Below, one piece after another: positions 8,093 to 17,202 of a stretch of 64,000 nucleotides of DNA. This stretch comes from CBDFLD01 sp965249005 (GTDB lineage: Bacteria > Acidobacteriota > UBA6911). Position 1 is the stretch's first letter; the number at the start of each line of letters is the position of its first letter. The stretch lies in the NCBI GenBank assembly GCA_965249005.1, contig CBDFLD010000012.1, forward strand, positions 62,001-126,000. Reading direction: 5' to 3'. The notes below the pieces were generated by a model. That model was not told where the DNA came from. It saw nothing but the letters and a program-made list of their open reading frames with translations, and did not search any database. The position numbers and the translations under genes were made by a program.

Positions 8093-9448
8093 CTACCGTA
8101 AAAACCCTTCTGATATCTTCCAGACGTCGCCCGCGCCAAGGGTGATGACCAGATCTCCCTTTCGCACTTTCTTGCGCAGGGCTGCAACCGCCGCGTCGAT
8201 ACCGGCGATATAGGTCACGTCCGGGCAACTTGCATTGCGGATCTTCTCGGCCAGCCCTTCGCCACTGACCCCCGGGATCTCGGCCTCGCCGGCAGGGTAG
8301 ATGGGCAGCACGAAAAGTGCATCCGCGTCGTCGAAGGCGCTGGCAAATTCCTCTCCCAGCGCCTGGGTTCGGGTGAAGCGGTGAGGCTGGAAGACCGCAA
8401 TGAGGCGCCCGTGACAAGACATTCGAGCGGCGTTCAATGTTGCCGTGATTTCCGTGGGATGATGCCCATAGTCATCGACCACCAGGACGCCGCTCTTCTC
8501 GCCCTTGATTTGAAACCTTCGATCAGCATTCTGAAATCCGGCGAGTGCATTCGCGATCGCGTCGAATGGAACCTCCAGTTCCAGGCCGACCGCGATCGAC
8601 GCCAGAGCATTGAGTGCTCCATGCTGTCCGGGAATCTGCAGGTGAACCGGACCCAGAGGTTTCTTGTGGTAGCTGACCAGAAACGAAGATGCGAAATCGC
8701 GAAACTCGAGCTCCGATGCGCACAGGTCGCCGCCATCAATACCATAGGAGATGATGCGACGTTCCAGCCGCGGGATGATTGCCCTTGCGTTCGGGTCGTC
8801 GTGACAAAGGACCACAGATCCGTAGAAGGGGACCTTGTTGGCAAAGTCCACGAAGGCATCCCGTATTGCTTCTAGGTTCGAATAGTGATCGAGATGCTCG
8901 CGATCGATGTTTGTGATCACCGCGATCGTCGGGGTGAGCTTCAGGAATGAACCGTCGCTCTCGTCCGCCTCCGCGACGATGAAATCCCCTTGGCCGAGCT
9001 TCGCATTGCTGCCGAGCGCGTTGAGCCTTCCGCCGATTACGGCCGTGGGATCGTAATGACCTTCGACCAATACCGTTGCGATCATGGAGGTCGTGGAGGT
9101 TTTGCCGTGGCTCCCGGCCACGGCAATGCCATACTTCAAACGCATGAGCTCGGCCAGCATCTCCGCCCTGGGGATGACGGGGATCTGTTGTCGGCGAGCT
9201 TCGACGATTTCTACGTTGTCTGTCCCGACCGCGGAGGAGTAGACGACAACGTCTGCGCCGGTAACCTGCTCCGGACCGTGGCCGGCCGAGATCTTGCCGC
9301 CCAACGTCTCGAGCCGAGCCGTATTGGTGCCTTTCCTCATATCCGATCCGGAGACCTGGTACCCCAAGTTGAGCAGCAACTCGGCGATTCCACTCATTCC
9401 GATTCCGCCGATACCCACAAAATGAATTCTTTGAATCTTCCGAAGCAT
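8093..9448 (-). CDS. murC: UDP-N-acetylmuramate--L-alanine ligase
   Basis: Adds L-alanine to UDP-MurNAc, the first cytoplasmic step of stem-peptide synthesis, using ATP. The product from ATG 9448 is 451 residues. The N-terminal UDP-binding domain has VGIGGIGMSGIAE, the central ATPase domain has the P-loop GSHGKTSTT and the DESDGSF motif, and the C-terminal ligase domain has DDYGHHPTE. An upstream in-frame TTG at 9517 would overlap murG by 20 bases and add residues before the conserved start, so I judge it unlikely; the ATG lacks a strong ribosome site. It lies between murG and ftsQ. Confidence 0.97.
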   Translation of the reverse strand: MLRKIQRIHFVGIGGIGMSGIAELLLNLGYQVSGSDMRKGTNTARLETLGGKISAGHGPEQVTGADVVVYSSAVGTDNVEIVEARRQQIPVIPRAEMLAELMRLKYGIAVAGSHGKTSTTSMIATVLVEGHYDPTAVIGGRLNALGSNAKLGQGDFIVAEADESDGSFLKLTPTIAVITNIDREHLDHYSNLEAIRDAFVDFANKVPFYGSVVLCHDDPNARAIIPRLERRIISYGIDGGDLCASELEFRDFASSFLVSYHKKPLGPVHLQIPGQHGALNALASIAVGLELEVPFDAIANALAGFQNADRRFQIKGEKSGVLVVDDYGHHPTEITATLNAARMSCHGRLIAVFQPHRFTRTQALGEEFASAFDDADALFVLPIYPAGEAEIPGVSGEGLAEKIRNASCPDVTYIAGIDAAVAALRKKVRKGDLVITLGAGDVWKISEGFLR

Positions 9449-9497
9449 CGTTCTGCCGTGTGTGGTGGCAGCCGCCAGGGTCAGCGCTGCCGACTTC

Positions 9498-10562
9498 TTA
9501 TTGGGCCAGGTGATCAATGAGATCTCCTATCTCCTGGGCCGCATCTGGTTTTCCAAGGGCCTTGGCAGCCCGCTCCATTCTTGTCAGTTCCTCCGGGTCT
9601 CCCAGGAGGCGTCGGAGTTGGCGATCCAGGGAGTCGGCGTTCAATTCGGATTCTGAGATCATGCACGCAGCGCCGGACTGCACCATGGCTTTCGCATTTT
9701 TCGTTTGATGATCGTCCGCAGCTTTGCTGAACGGTACGAGGATGGATGCCTTGCCCGCGACAGTGATCTCTGCGATCGTGCCGGCTCCTGCCCGGCAAAT
9801 GATGAGATCCGCTTCCGAGAACTGTTCGTAGATTCTCGGAAGATAGGACTGGACTTCGGTTTCGTGTCCGGAATTCCGGTATGCCTCCCGCACCATTTCG
9901 AGATCTCCTGACCCTGTTTGATGGATCCAGCGTATAGAAGACGATAGTGAACGGAGTTTCGGCAGAGCGGCACAGATGCGTGTGTTCAGGAGATGGCTTC
10001 CCTGGCTGCCGCCGTAGACCAGGATCGTCAGGCTGGACGGATGCTTCCGCCCGGCGACGCGCTGGAATTCCTCCCTGACCGGGATCCCGGTAGGGTGGGC
10101 CTTCTGTTTGAAGGTCCCGGAAGACTGGGGAACTACGGCTGCGCAATCAATGAACGAAGCCAGAATACGGTTCGTCAGGCCCGAAACCACATTGGGTTCT
10201 ATGACCATCGTCGGGATTCCGAGCCACCATGCCGTCAGCACCACCGGGCCGGAGGCGTAGCCGCCGAGACCGACCACAACCTCGGGTTGGTGTGCCTTGA
10301 GGATACGGCGCGACTGGCTCAGACTCCGGGGTACGAGAACGAGGCTGCGAAAAAGGTTTCGCAATCCTACCCGGTTGAGGCCTGCCGAGTCGATACACTC
10401 GAGAACGAAGCCCTCATCGGGTACGATTTGTGACTCCATGCCCCTGGAAGTTCCAACAAAAACGATCTCGTTCAAGGAATTCCTCTTCTTCATTTCCTTT
10501 GCAATGGCAACGCCAATATAAATGTGGCCTCCTGTGCCACCACCCGCGATGACCAGCTTCAC
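9498..10562 (-). CDS. murG: UDP-GlcNAc:lipid I N-acetylglucosaminyltransferase MurG
   Basis: Transfers GlcNAc from UDP-GlcNAc to lipid I on the inner face of the membrane, giving lipid II. At 354 residues it has the glycine-rich GGGTGGHIYIG near the N terminus, the central VYGGSQGSHLLN loop at the start of the C-terminal domain and the UDP-GlcNAc-binding CRAGAGTIAE segment. Translation starts with GTG at 10562, one base after the ftsW stop (TGACGTG), indicating translational coupling within the operon. Confidence 0.98.
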   Translation of the reverse strand: MKLVIAGGGTGGHIYIGVAIAKEMKKRNSLNEIVFVGTSRGMESQIVPDEGFVLECIDSAGLNRVGLRNLFRSLVLVPRSLSQSRRILKAHQPEVVVGLGGYASGPVVLTAWWLGIPTMVIEPNVVSGLTNRILASFIDCAAVVPQSSGTFKQKAHPTGIPVREEFQRVAGRKHPSSLTILVYGGSQGSHLLNTRICAALPKLRSLSSSIRWIHQTGSGDLEMVREAYRNSGHETEVQSYLPRIYEQFSEADLIICRAGAGTIAEITVAGKASILVPFSKAADDHQTKNAKAMVQSGAACMISESELNADSLDRQLRRLLGDPEELTRMERAAKALGKPDAAQEIGDLIDHLAQ

Positions 10563-10563
10563 G

Positions 10564-11679
10564 TCACGACTGCTCCATATGGTTGGAGATGTTCAACAAA
10601 ATCCCGGTGGCGCAGAGATTCATCAGCAGAGACGATCCTCCCTGGCTGATGAACGGAAGCGCGATTCCGGTGGTGGGAAACATGCCGGTGACTACCGAGA
10701 TGTTCACAAGAGCCTGAACGACAACCATCAGGGTGATACCGAGCGCCAGATACGTCCCAAAAGCGTCGGGGGCTCGGAAAGCGACTCTCAGACCCCTTAG
10801 AAAGAAAATCGCAAAGAGCGCCACCACCGCGGCCGCTCCAATGAAACCCCATTCCTCACCGATGACCGCGAAGATGAAGTCACTGTGTGCCTCGGGAAGG
10901 AAGTGTAGTTTCTGGTTACTGCCTCCCGGTCCGAGACCCAGGAACCCCCCGCTGCCGATCCCGGTTACCGCCTGGGTCGGCTGCCACGCAGCACCGTGTG
11001 GATCTGAAGACGAACCAAAGAAGGCGTCAAAGAAGGTCTTGATCCGGTCCATCCGGAAAGGGGAGGTCACGATGGCATAACCAGCGATCAAGCCGGATGA
11101 AACGAGCGCCAGGCCCACGTGCCTTCGATGCATCCCGGCGAGAAAGAGAACGAGGCCCGCCAGCGCAACGATGCAGACCGCTTGTCCCAGGTCGGGCTCT
11201 ACCCGAATCAACCCCGCGAAGATTCCGACTACCAGAATACAGCCAGCGGCAATCTTCCAGGATTGTCTCAGGTCGCGCCCAAATCGATCAAGATACCAGG
11301 CAAGGAAAATCAGCAGGATGACTTTTGCCATCTCTGAAGGCTGAAACGAAAGGCCGAAGGGGAGTAGGATCCAACGACTCGCTCCGTTGATGGGGGGCTG
11401 TGTAAGGACATACAGGAGGCTCATCCCGCTGAGGACGAGCAGGACGAAAACGACTCTTTTCTTCTGGTAAATTCGATAGTCGATCTGAATGAGTCCCAGC
11501 ATGATCAGATATCCGACGGCGGCGTAGGCAAGCTGACGCAGAAAATAATAGAGAGACATCCCATGCTTGGAAGTTGCCAGCACCGATGATGCGCTGTAGA
11601 CGACAACCAGACCGAAGATCGTCAGTAACGTTGTGATGAAAAACAGCGACCGGTCGTTCGGCGGAGCCAGATTCATCAT
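10564..11679 (-). CDS. ftsW: Septal peptidoglycan polymerase FtsW (SEDS family)
   Basis: Polytopic SEDS glycosyltransferase that polymerises lipid II at the septum together with FtsI. At 371 residues it shows about ten membrane segments. Characteristic sequences include NGASRWILLPFGLSFQPSE, the large periplasmic loop with GIGSGGFLGLGPGGSNQK, HSDFIFAVIGEEWGF and the C-terminal GIALPFISQGGSSL. The ATG at 11679 overlaps the murD stop by 4 bases (ATGA) and has GGGAGAAAGG just upstream. Confidence 0.98.
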   Translation of the reverse strand: MMNLAPPNDRSLFFITTLLTIFGLVVVYSASSVLATSKHGMSLYYFLRQLAYAAVGYLIMLGLIQIDYRIYQKKRVVFVLLVLSGMSLLYVLTQPPINGASRWILLPFGLSFQPSEMAKVILLIFLAWYLDRFGRDLRQSWKIAAGCILVVGIFAGLIRVEPDLGQAVCIVALAGLVLFLAGMHRRHVGLALVSSGLIAGYAIVTSPFRMDRIKTFFDAFFGSSSDPHGAAWQPTQAVTGIGSGGFLGLGPGGSNQKLHFLPEAHSDFIFAVIGEEWGFIGAAAVVALFAIFFLRGLRVAFRAPDAFGTYLALGITLMVVVQALVNISVVTGMFPTTGIALPFISQGGSSLLMNLCATGILLNISNHMEQS

Positions 11680-13088
11680 CCTTTCTCTCCCTCGTGTCTT
11701 CTGTGAAACAGAACCGATTCCTTGAAAACTTGACCACGGTGTTCAAAGCTGCGGAACATGTCGAAGCTGGCGCAGCCCGGAGCCAGCAGGACCGTGTCTC
11801 CGGGTTCCGCCGTTTGATGGGCGATGTCGACTGCTTCCATCAGGCTACTCACCTCGATGATCTCGGTGGTGCCTTCGAGCGCTTCACGAATCTTTCCCGA
11901 CGCTTCGCCTAGCAAATAGACCGTCCGGACGCGTTGCTCGATCAGGCTGCGGAGGCGTGAGAAATCGCCTCCCTTGTCGCGCCCTCCCAGGATGAGGTGG
12001 ACCCCGGAAGGGAAAGACTCCAGGGACTTGGCGGTGGCATCGACGTTGGTCGCCTTGGAATCGTTGAAATAGGCCGCTCCCCCGATTTCAGCGACCAGCT
12101 CCAGGCGGTGCTCGATGCCACCGAATTCCCGCACTACCTCTCTCAGTCTCTCCCGGTCGGCGCCGGCCAGCAGCGCAACCGCGCTCGCCGCCAGTACGTT
12201 CTCCAGATTGTGCGTGCCCTTCAGGGCGACATCGGCCAAAGCAAACAAAGGCCACTCGGTGTCCTCGTCCCGATAGAACACGTTGTCTTTGTGCAGCATC
12301 GTGCCGCGCGCAACCTCCGATTTGCGACTGAAGCAAACGGCTGTCGACCGGACTTCGGCTACCATGGCCACGGTTCTGGGATCATCGGCGTTGAGCACCG
12401 CGAAATCCCCTGCATCCTGATTCATGAATATGCGCCGCTTCGCCGCAACATACGCGTCGAAACTCGAATAACGGTCCATGTGATCCGGCGTAAGGTTCAG
12501 GATGGCGGCGACCCTAGGCCGCAAGTCCTGAATAGATTCCAACTGAAAGCTCGAAAGCTCCGTGGCATAGATGTCGTCGGTTCGGGATCGTCGAACGAAT
12601 TGCACCAAGGGAGCCCCAATGTTGCCGGCTGCCTGGCCCCGAAGACCCGACCGGCACAAGAACTCGGCGACCAGAGCCGTCGTGGTGGTCTTGCCGTTGG
12701 AGCCCGTGATCGCGAGCAGGGTTCCCTGGAGGTGTCGAGATGCCAGCTCGACTTCTCCGATGACTGGCACGCCCGCCTTCCGGCTTCCCTCCAACAACGG
12801 CAGGGTCAAAGGCACGCCGGGGCTCATGATAACCAGATCACAATCACGGAAGCTCGATCTACGATGCTTTCCCAGTTCGAGACTCAAGTTGCGACCGTTC
12901 GGGTGCTGCTGGAGCGCAGACAATGTCGCGCCCAGTTCGCCCGCACTCTTGTTGTCGGTAAGGACGACCCGTGCGTTGCAGGACAACAGGAATTCGGCCG
13001 CCGCGATCCCGCTTCGCGCAGCCCCGACCACCAGAACGTTCAATCCTCGATAGTCCGGTTCCTGTGAAGCTCGAGTCGTGGTCGTCAT
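11676..13088 (-). CDS. murD: UDP-N-acetylmuramoyl-L-alanine--D-glutamate ligase
   Basis: Adds D-glutamate to UDP-MurNAc-L-Ala with ATP. The product from ATG 13088 is 470 residues. It starts with a Rossmann-type domain (NVLVVGAARSGIAAAEFLL), continues with the P-loop GSNGKTTTT and the NLTPDHMDRY segment of the central domain, and ends with the ligase domain carrying FNDSKATN and ILGGRDKGGDF. The 35 extra residues of the open frame up to 13193 would overlap mraY, so the ATG with AAGGA upstream is preferred. It follows mraY by 17 bases. Confidence 0.97.
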   Translation of the reverse strand: MTTTTRASQEPDYRGLNVLVVGAARSGIAAAEFLLSCNARVVLTDNKSAGELGATLSALQQHPNGRNLSLELGKHRRSSFRDCDLVIMSPGVPLTLPLLEGSRKAGVPVIGEVELASRHLQGTLLAITGSNGKTTTTALVAEFLCRSGLRGQAAGNIGAPLVQFVRRSRTDDIYATELSSFQLESIQDLRPRVAAILNLTPDHMDRYSSFDAYVAAKRRIFMNQDAGDFAVLNADDPRTVAMVAEVRSTAVCFSRKSEVARGTMLHKDNVFYRDEDTEWPLFALADVALKGTHNLENVLAASAVALLAGADRERLREVVREFGGIEHRLELVAEIGGAAYFNDSKATNVDATAKSLESFPSGVHLILGGRDKGGDFSRLRSLIEQRVRTVYLLGEASGKIREALEGTTEIIEVSSLMEAVDIAHQTAEPGDTVLLAPGCASFDMFRSFEHRGQVFKESVLFHRRHEGEKG

Positions 13089-13105
13089 GGTTCCTTTTGA
13101 ATCCT

Positions 13106-14221
13106 TCAACGCAGCTTCAGCGTTGTCAGGGCGAACAAGGCAAAGAAAACCGCCGCGATCCAAAAACGAATAACCACCTGGTTTTCGTTCCATCCCACAA
13201 GCTCAAAGTGATGATGCAGGGGAGCCATCCGAAAAATCCTTCTTCCCGTCAACCGGAAATACCCCACCTGGAGAATCACCGAGAGGGCCTCCAGGACGAA
13301 CACCCCTCCTACCATGGGGAGCAACAACTCCTGCTTGATCAAGACTGCCACTGTTCCGATGGCACCGCCGAGCGACAGCGAGCCGACGTCCCCCATGAAG
13401 ATCTGAGCGGGATGCGCGTTGTACCAGAGAAAACCCATCGTCGCTCCGACCATTGCGGCGCAAAAAATCGTCAGCTCGGCTATATCCGGATTGTGAATCA
13501 GATCGAGATACTCGGCAAAATTCGCGTGTCCCGAGACATAACAGAGCATGGTGAACGCCGTGGCCGCAATGACGACGCAGCCAGAGGCCAACCCGTCGAG
13601 ACCATCCGTCAAGTTCACCGCGTTGGATGAGCCGACGACGATGAGAAGCACAAACAGAGCCAGGGGCAAACAGAGTGGGAGGCCGAGAGGGTGCCAAAGC
13701 GCCAGCTCCGGCGTGAAATTCTTGAAAAACGGCACGCTCAATTTCGTACTGTACGTTCCCAGGTCGGAGAGATAGTGCAATGCCACACAGATTCCAAGCC
13801 CTATCGCTGTTTGGACGATCAGCTTCCTTCCCATGCTCACACCGGAGGTGTGCCTCTGAGAAACCTTCATGTAGTCATCCCAGAGCCCGAGCAGGCCGAA
13901 GAGCAGCGTCGCGATCAGAACGACCCAGGTATTGGGCATGGAGAGGTTTCCCCAAAGCAAAGTGGGGATGAGAATGCCGATGAGGATCAGAATTCCGCCC
14001 ATCGTAGGCGTTCCAGCCTTGCGTTGGTGCGACGAGGGGCCCTCGGCGCGAATCTGTTGTCCAATCTGGTACTGTCGCAGGCGCCGGATCAGCCAGGGCC
14101 CAAGAATCAGGCATACGAATAGAGCCGTAAGGTAAGCCGCGGCCGAGCGCACCGTGATGTACCGAAAGACGCGAAACGGGGGCAATATGTCGTGCAAGGA
14201 GTAGAGAAAGTAATACAGCAT
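13106..14221 (-). CDS. mraY: Phospho-MurNAc-pentapeptide transferase MraY
   Basis: Integral membrane enzyme that moves phospho-MurNAc-pentapeptide from UDP to undecaprenyl phosphate, forming lipid I. The product is 371 residues with about ten helices. Family motifs are KAGTPTMGGILI, the NLTDGLDGLASG loop with catalytic aspartates, MGDVGSLSLGGA and the histidine loop PLHHHFE. The start ATG at 14221 shares a base with the murF stop (TAATG); the open frame continues upstream only as read-through of murF in another frame. Confidence 0.98.
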   Translation of the reverse strand: MLYYFLYSLHDILPPFRVFRYITVRSAAAYLTALFVCLILGPWLIRRLRQYQIGQQIRAEGPSSHQRKAGTPTMGGILILIGILIPTLLWGNLSMPNTWVVLIATLLFGLLGLWDDYMKVSQRHTSGVSMGRKLIVQTAIGLGICVALHYLSDLGTYSTKLSVPFFKNFTPELALWHPLGLPLCLPLALFVLLIVVGSSNAVNLTDGLDGLASGCVVIAATAFTMLCYVSGHANFAEYLDLIHNPDIAELTIFCAAMVGATMGFLWYNAHPAQIFMGDVGSLSLGGAIGTVAVLIKQELLLPMVGGVFVLEALSVILQVGYFRLTGRRIFRMAPLHHHFELVGWNENQVVIRFWIAAVFFALFALTTLKLR

Positions 14222-15642
14222 TACGAAACGATCTCCTCCTTGGTGTCCTGAAGGCTTTGAATCACTTTTTCCATCCTGGTTCCTCGAGATCCCTTGATCA
14301 GCAGCAGATCTCCCTCCCGGACTTCTCCATCGATGAACGCGATGGCGGCATCGATGTCTTCGAAAAATCGAACTCGGCTCTGCTGCATCCCTGCGGCAAC
14401 GGCCCCCCGGGCCAGCTCGCGGGCATTTCCCGAGACCGTGACGATGAGGTCGAGAGCGGAACGGGCGATCGCACGTCCACATTCATGGTGAGTAGCCCGG
14501 GACTCGGGGCCCAGCTCTAACATTTCTCCCGCCACCAGGATTCGGCGTCCCGCAGGCTTCAGACGAGAGAGCTCGGATGCCATCTGCTCGAGGGCTGCCG
14601 GGCTCGAGTTGTAAGAGTCATCGATGACGGCGAATCCTTCCCTGAACCGAAGGAGGCGGCCTCGCATGGGTGGCTGGCTGAGGGTGCGCAGACTCTCGAC
14701 GATGGCGGGGAGGGGGATTCCATAGTGGCGGCCGAGGGCGATACCGGGCAGCGCGTTCCATACAAAGTGTTCCCCGGCCATTGGAATCGCAGCCGCTCCG
14801 GATTCGCCATAACAAGAAATCTGAAACCGCGTTCCCTCCAGGCCCGCCATGTCGATGTCCGAAGCTCGAACATCCGCCTCCGCGGACGATCCAAAGGAAA
14901 TCTTTTTCCCCCGGAAGGAGCGGGCCAGCTCGCGGATCCGTTCGTCATCCCCGTTGTAGACCAGCAAGCCTCCAGGGTTGAGGAAGTCGACCAGCTCGCC
15001 CTTGGCTCGAGCGATTGAATCGATCGAGTCGAAAAACTCCATGTGAACGGCCGCGATGCGGGTGAGCACGCCAACCTCCGGCTGTGCTATAGAACAAAGT
15101 TCCGCAATTTCGCCGAGCTGACTCATTCCCATCTCGAACACGCCGAAATCGTCTCGGGGCTCCAGGTTGTAAAGGGAGAGAGGAACACCAAAGAGGTTGT
15201 TGTAGTTGCCCGGGGAATGGAAGACGCGGTACCGGGCCCGTAGAATATGAGCGATGAACTCCTTTGTGGTGGTCTTGCCGATGCTGCCGGTTACCGCGAC
15301 GAGACAGCCCTGCCAACGTCTTCGTGCCTCGGCCGCGACCTGCTTGAGTGCTTCGTGTGTGTCGGGGACTTGTAGCAGAGCAATCGCATCAGGAATGGGC
15401 GATCCTAGCTCCTTGGTGGAATCGACCACTGCCCCGCATGCTTTCTTGGACAACGCCGATGAGACGAATCGGTGTCCGTTTTGATTCGGACCGCGGATGG
15501 CGAAGAAGAGTTCTCCCGGCGCCACCGTGCGGGAATCGATAGAGATTCCCTGGACCACGGCTTCTCGGACTTCCCGCGAGCCATGGACCAAGATGCCCCC
15601 GGTGCTGGTTTCAACCTGCGATATCGTCATGCGGTTCGACAT
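14221..15642 (-). CDS. murF: UDP-MurNAc-tripeptide--D-alanyl-D-alanine ligase
   Basis: Attaches the D-Ala-D-Ala dipeptide to complete the UDP-MurNAc-pentapeptide. At 473 residues it carries the P-loop GSIGKTTTKEF, the NNLFGVPLSL segment of the Mur central domain and DDSYNSSPAALEQM in the C-terminal domain. The start at 15642 (MSNRM) has only a weak ribosome site; the ATG at 15630 is an alternative. About 80 bases separate it from murE, the only large gap in the mur block. Confidence 0.97.
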   Translation of the reverse strand: MSNRMTISQVETSTGGILVHGSREVREAVVQGISIDSRTVAPGELFFAIRGPNQNGHRFVSSALSKKACGAVVDSTKELGSPIPDAIALLQVPDTHEALKQVAAEARRRWQGCLVAVTGSIGKTTTKEFIAHILRARYRVFHSPGNYNNLFGVPLSLYNLEPRDDFGVFEMGMSQLGEIAELCSIAQPEVGVLTRIAAVHMEFFDSIDSIARAKGELVDFLNPGGLLVYNGDDERIRELARSFRGKKISFGSSAEADVRASDIDMAGLEGTRFQISCYGESGAAAIPMAGEHFVWNALPGIALGRHYGIPLPAIVESLRTLSQPPMRGRLLRFREGFAVIDDSYNSSPAALEQMASELSRLKPAGRRILVAGEMLELGPESRATHHECGRAIARSALDLIVTVSGNARELARGAVAAGMQQSRVRFFEDIDAAIAFIDGEVREGDLLLIKGSRGTRMEKVIQSLQDTKEEIVS

Positions 15643-15669
15643 CGACCCGAGTTCGTTTGCGTTGTGGAT

Positions 15670-15720
15670 ACTGTCCCGGCAGATCCCGATCGGCTCCCGC
15701 CGGTCCCGATCGGCTCCTGC
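15670..15720. repeat. Short tandem direct repeat between murE and murF
   Basis: The segment contains two near-identical adjacent units of the form CCCGATCGGCTCC(C/T)GCCG, at about 15684 and 15702, and a third partial GCCGATC next to the murE stop. It makes the murE-murF gap GC-rich and able to fold. No function can be assigned. Confidence 0.5.
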
Positions 15721-15723
15721 CGA

Positions 15724-17202
15724 TCAATTCTCCGGTTGCTTCAAAAGTTGCTCCAGAATGGCTCGCGCCACCTGGCGATCATCGAACGGCAGTCTTCGCT
15801 CGCCGATGACTTGATACCCTTCGTGTCCCTTGCCTGCGATCAGCACGATATCGTCCGGCTCAGCACGGCTGAGTGCAGCCAGGATAGCTTCCCGACGATC
15901 CTCGATCGTATGGCACTCGGCGGAGCCGCGCCGCGCCCCTACCTCGATGTCTCTCAGGATCGCGAGCGGATCTTCCGTGCGTGGATTGTCAGAAGTCAGA
16001 AAGACGATGTCGCTTCCCGCCGCTGCGATTTCCCCCATCAACGGGCGTTTCGAGCGGTCTCTGTCTCCTCCGCAGCCAAAGGCGGTGATGATCTTCGAGT
16101 GTGGCAACTCCGAGAGAGTTACCAGCGCCTGTCTCAATGCGTCGGGAGTATGCGCGTAATCCACGAGCACCCGAAAGCGTTGTCCCTGCTCGACACCTTC
16201 CATGCGCCCCGCAACGCGGTCGGCCGTCTCAATCCCGGCGCGAATGTCCTCCAGCGACAGGCCAAACGCGATGCTCATTGCAACGACCGCGAGGGTGTTG
16301 TACGTGTTGGGTCGGCCCATGAGCCGAGTGGTCCCCTCGAGAGGGCCCAGCGGGGTGTGGATCCGGAATCGCGTTTCTTCGGTCCCATGAGAGACGGCCA
16401 GAGGATACACGTCGGCTCGATCGTCGAATCCGTACTTGCAGACCGAAGCGTCGATTTCATCCACCAAACGGCGCCCAAAGGAATCATCGACGTTGATGAC
16501 GGCGACGTCGACGTGATTTCCCCCCTCGGGCAGAAACAGCAGCCTCTTCGCCTGATAGTACGATTCCATGTCGACGTGGAAGTCGAGATGCTCGGGTGTG
16601 AGGTTGGAAAAGGCGGCCACCTGAAACCTTGTTCCGTAGACTCTCTTCAGCGACAGGGCGTGAGAAGATACTTCCAGGCAACCGTGCGTGCAACCAGACT
16701 GGACGGCCTTTTTCAAGAAGCGGATCAAGTCGCTCGACTCAGGGGTGGTTCGTTCGCTGGACCACGCCTGATCCCCGATTCTCATTCCCAGGGTTCCCGA
16801 AACGCACGATTTCAATCCCGCCGCGCGAAAGATCGAGTCCTGCAAGTGGACCATGGTCGTCTTTCCATTTGTCCCCGTGGCGGCTGCGAGCCGGAGCTTG
16901 GAGGCCGGGTCGTCGAAAAGAATCCGGGAGGCCTGCGCCAAGAAATGTCGGGCGTCCGAGACCACGAGCGCAGGCACATTTCCGGCAAGCGGCAGCTCAC
17001 CTTCCCCTGCGATCGCTGAAGCGCCGGCCGACAGTGCTTGGGGGACATATCGCTTGCCGTCGGTTGTCATCCCCTTGATGGCGACAAACAGATCGCCCTT
17101 CTGGACGGTCCGGGAATCGTAAGCGATACCCTGGATGTTCAACGCCGTGTTTCCTTTCCACTGCACTTCCGGTAACTGAGACAACAGATCGACCAGCAAC
17201 AT
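15724..17202 (-). CDS. murE: UDP-MurNAc-L-Ala-D-Glu--2,6-diaminopimelate ligase
   Basis: Adds the third stem-peptide residue. At 492 residues it has the P-loop GTNGKTTMVHL, the NLTPEHLDFH motif and, in the C-terminal domain, DNPRTEDP. The DNPR motif is the known mark of enzymes that accept meso-diaminopimelate and not L-lysine, so the cell wall is probably of the DAP type. The ATG at 17202 follows the ftsI stop directly (TAGATG), indicating tight coupling. Confidence 0.97.
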   Translation of the reverse strand: MLLVDLLSQLPEVQWKGNTALNIQGIAYDSRTVQKGDLFVAIKGMTTDGKRYVPQALSAGASAIAGEGELPLAGNVPALVVSDARHFLAQASRILFDDPASKLRLAAATGTNGKTTMVHLQDSIFRAAGLKSCVSGTLGMRIGDQAWSSERTTPESSDLIRFLKKAVQSGCTHGCLEVSSHALSLKRVYGTRFQVAAFSNLTPEHLDFHVDMESYYQAKRLLFLPEGGNHVDVAVINVDDSFGRRLVDEIDASVCKYGFDDRADVYPLAVSHGTEETRFRIHTPLGPLEGTTRLMGRPNTYNTLAVVAMSIAFGLSLEDIRAGIETADRVAGRMEGVEQGQRFRVLVDYAHTPDALRQALVTLSELPHSKIITAFGCGGDRDRSKRPLMGEIAAAGSDIVFLTSDNPRTEDPLAILRDIEVGARRGSAECHTIEDRREAILAALSRAEPDDIVLIAGKGHEGYQVIGERRLPFDDRQVARAILEQLLKQPEN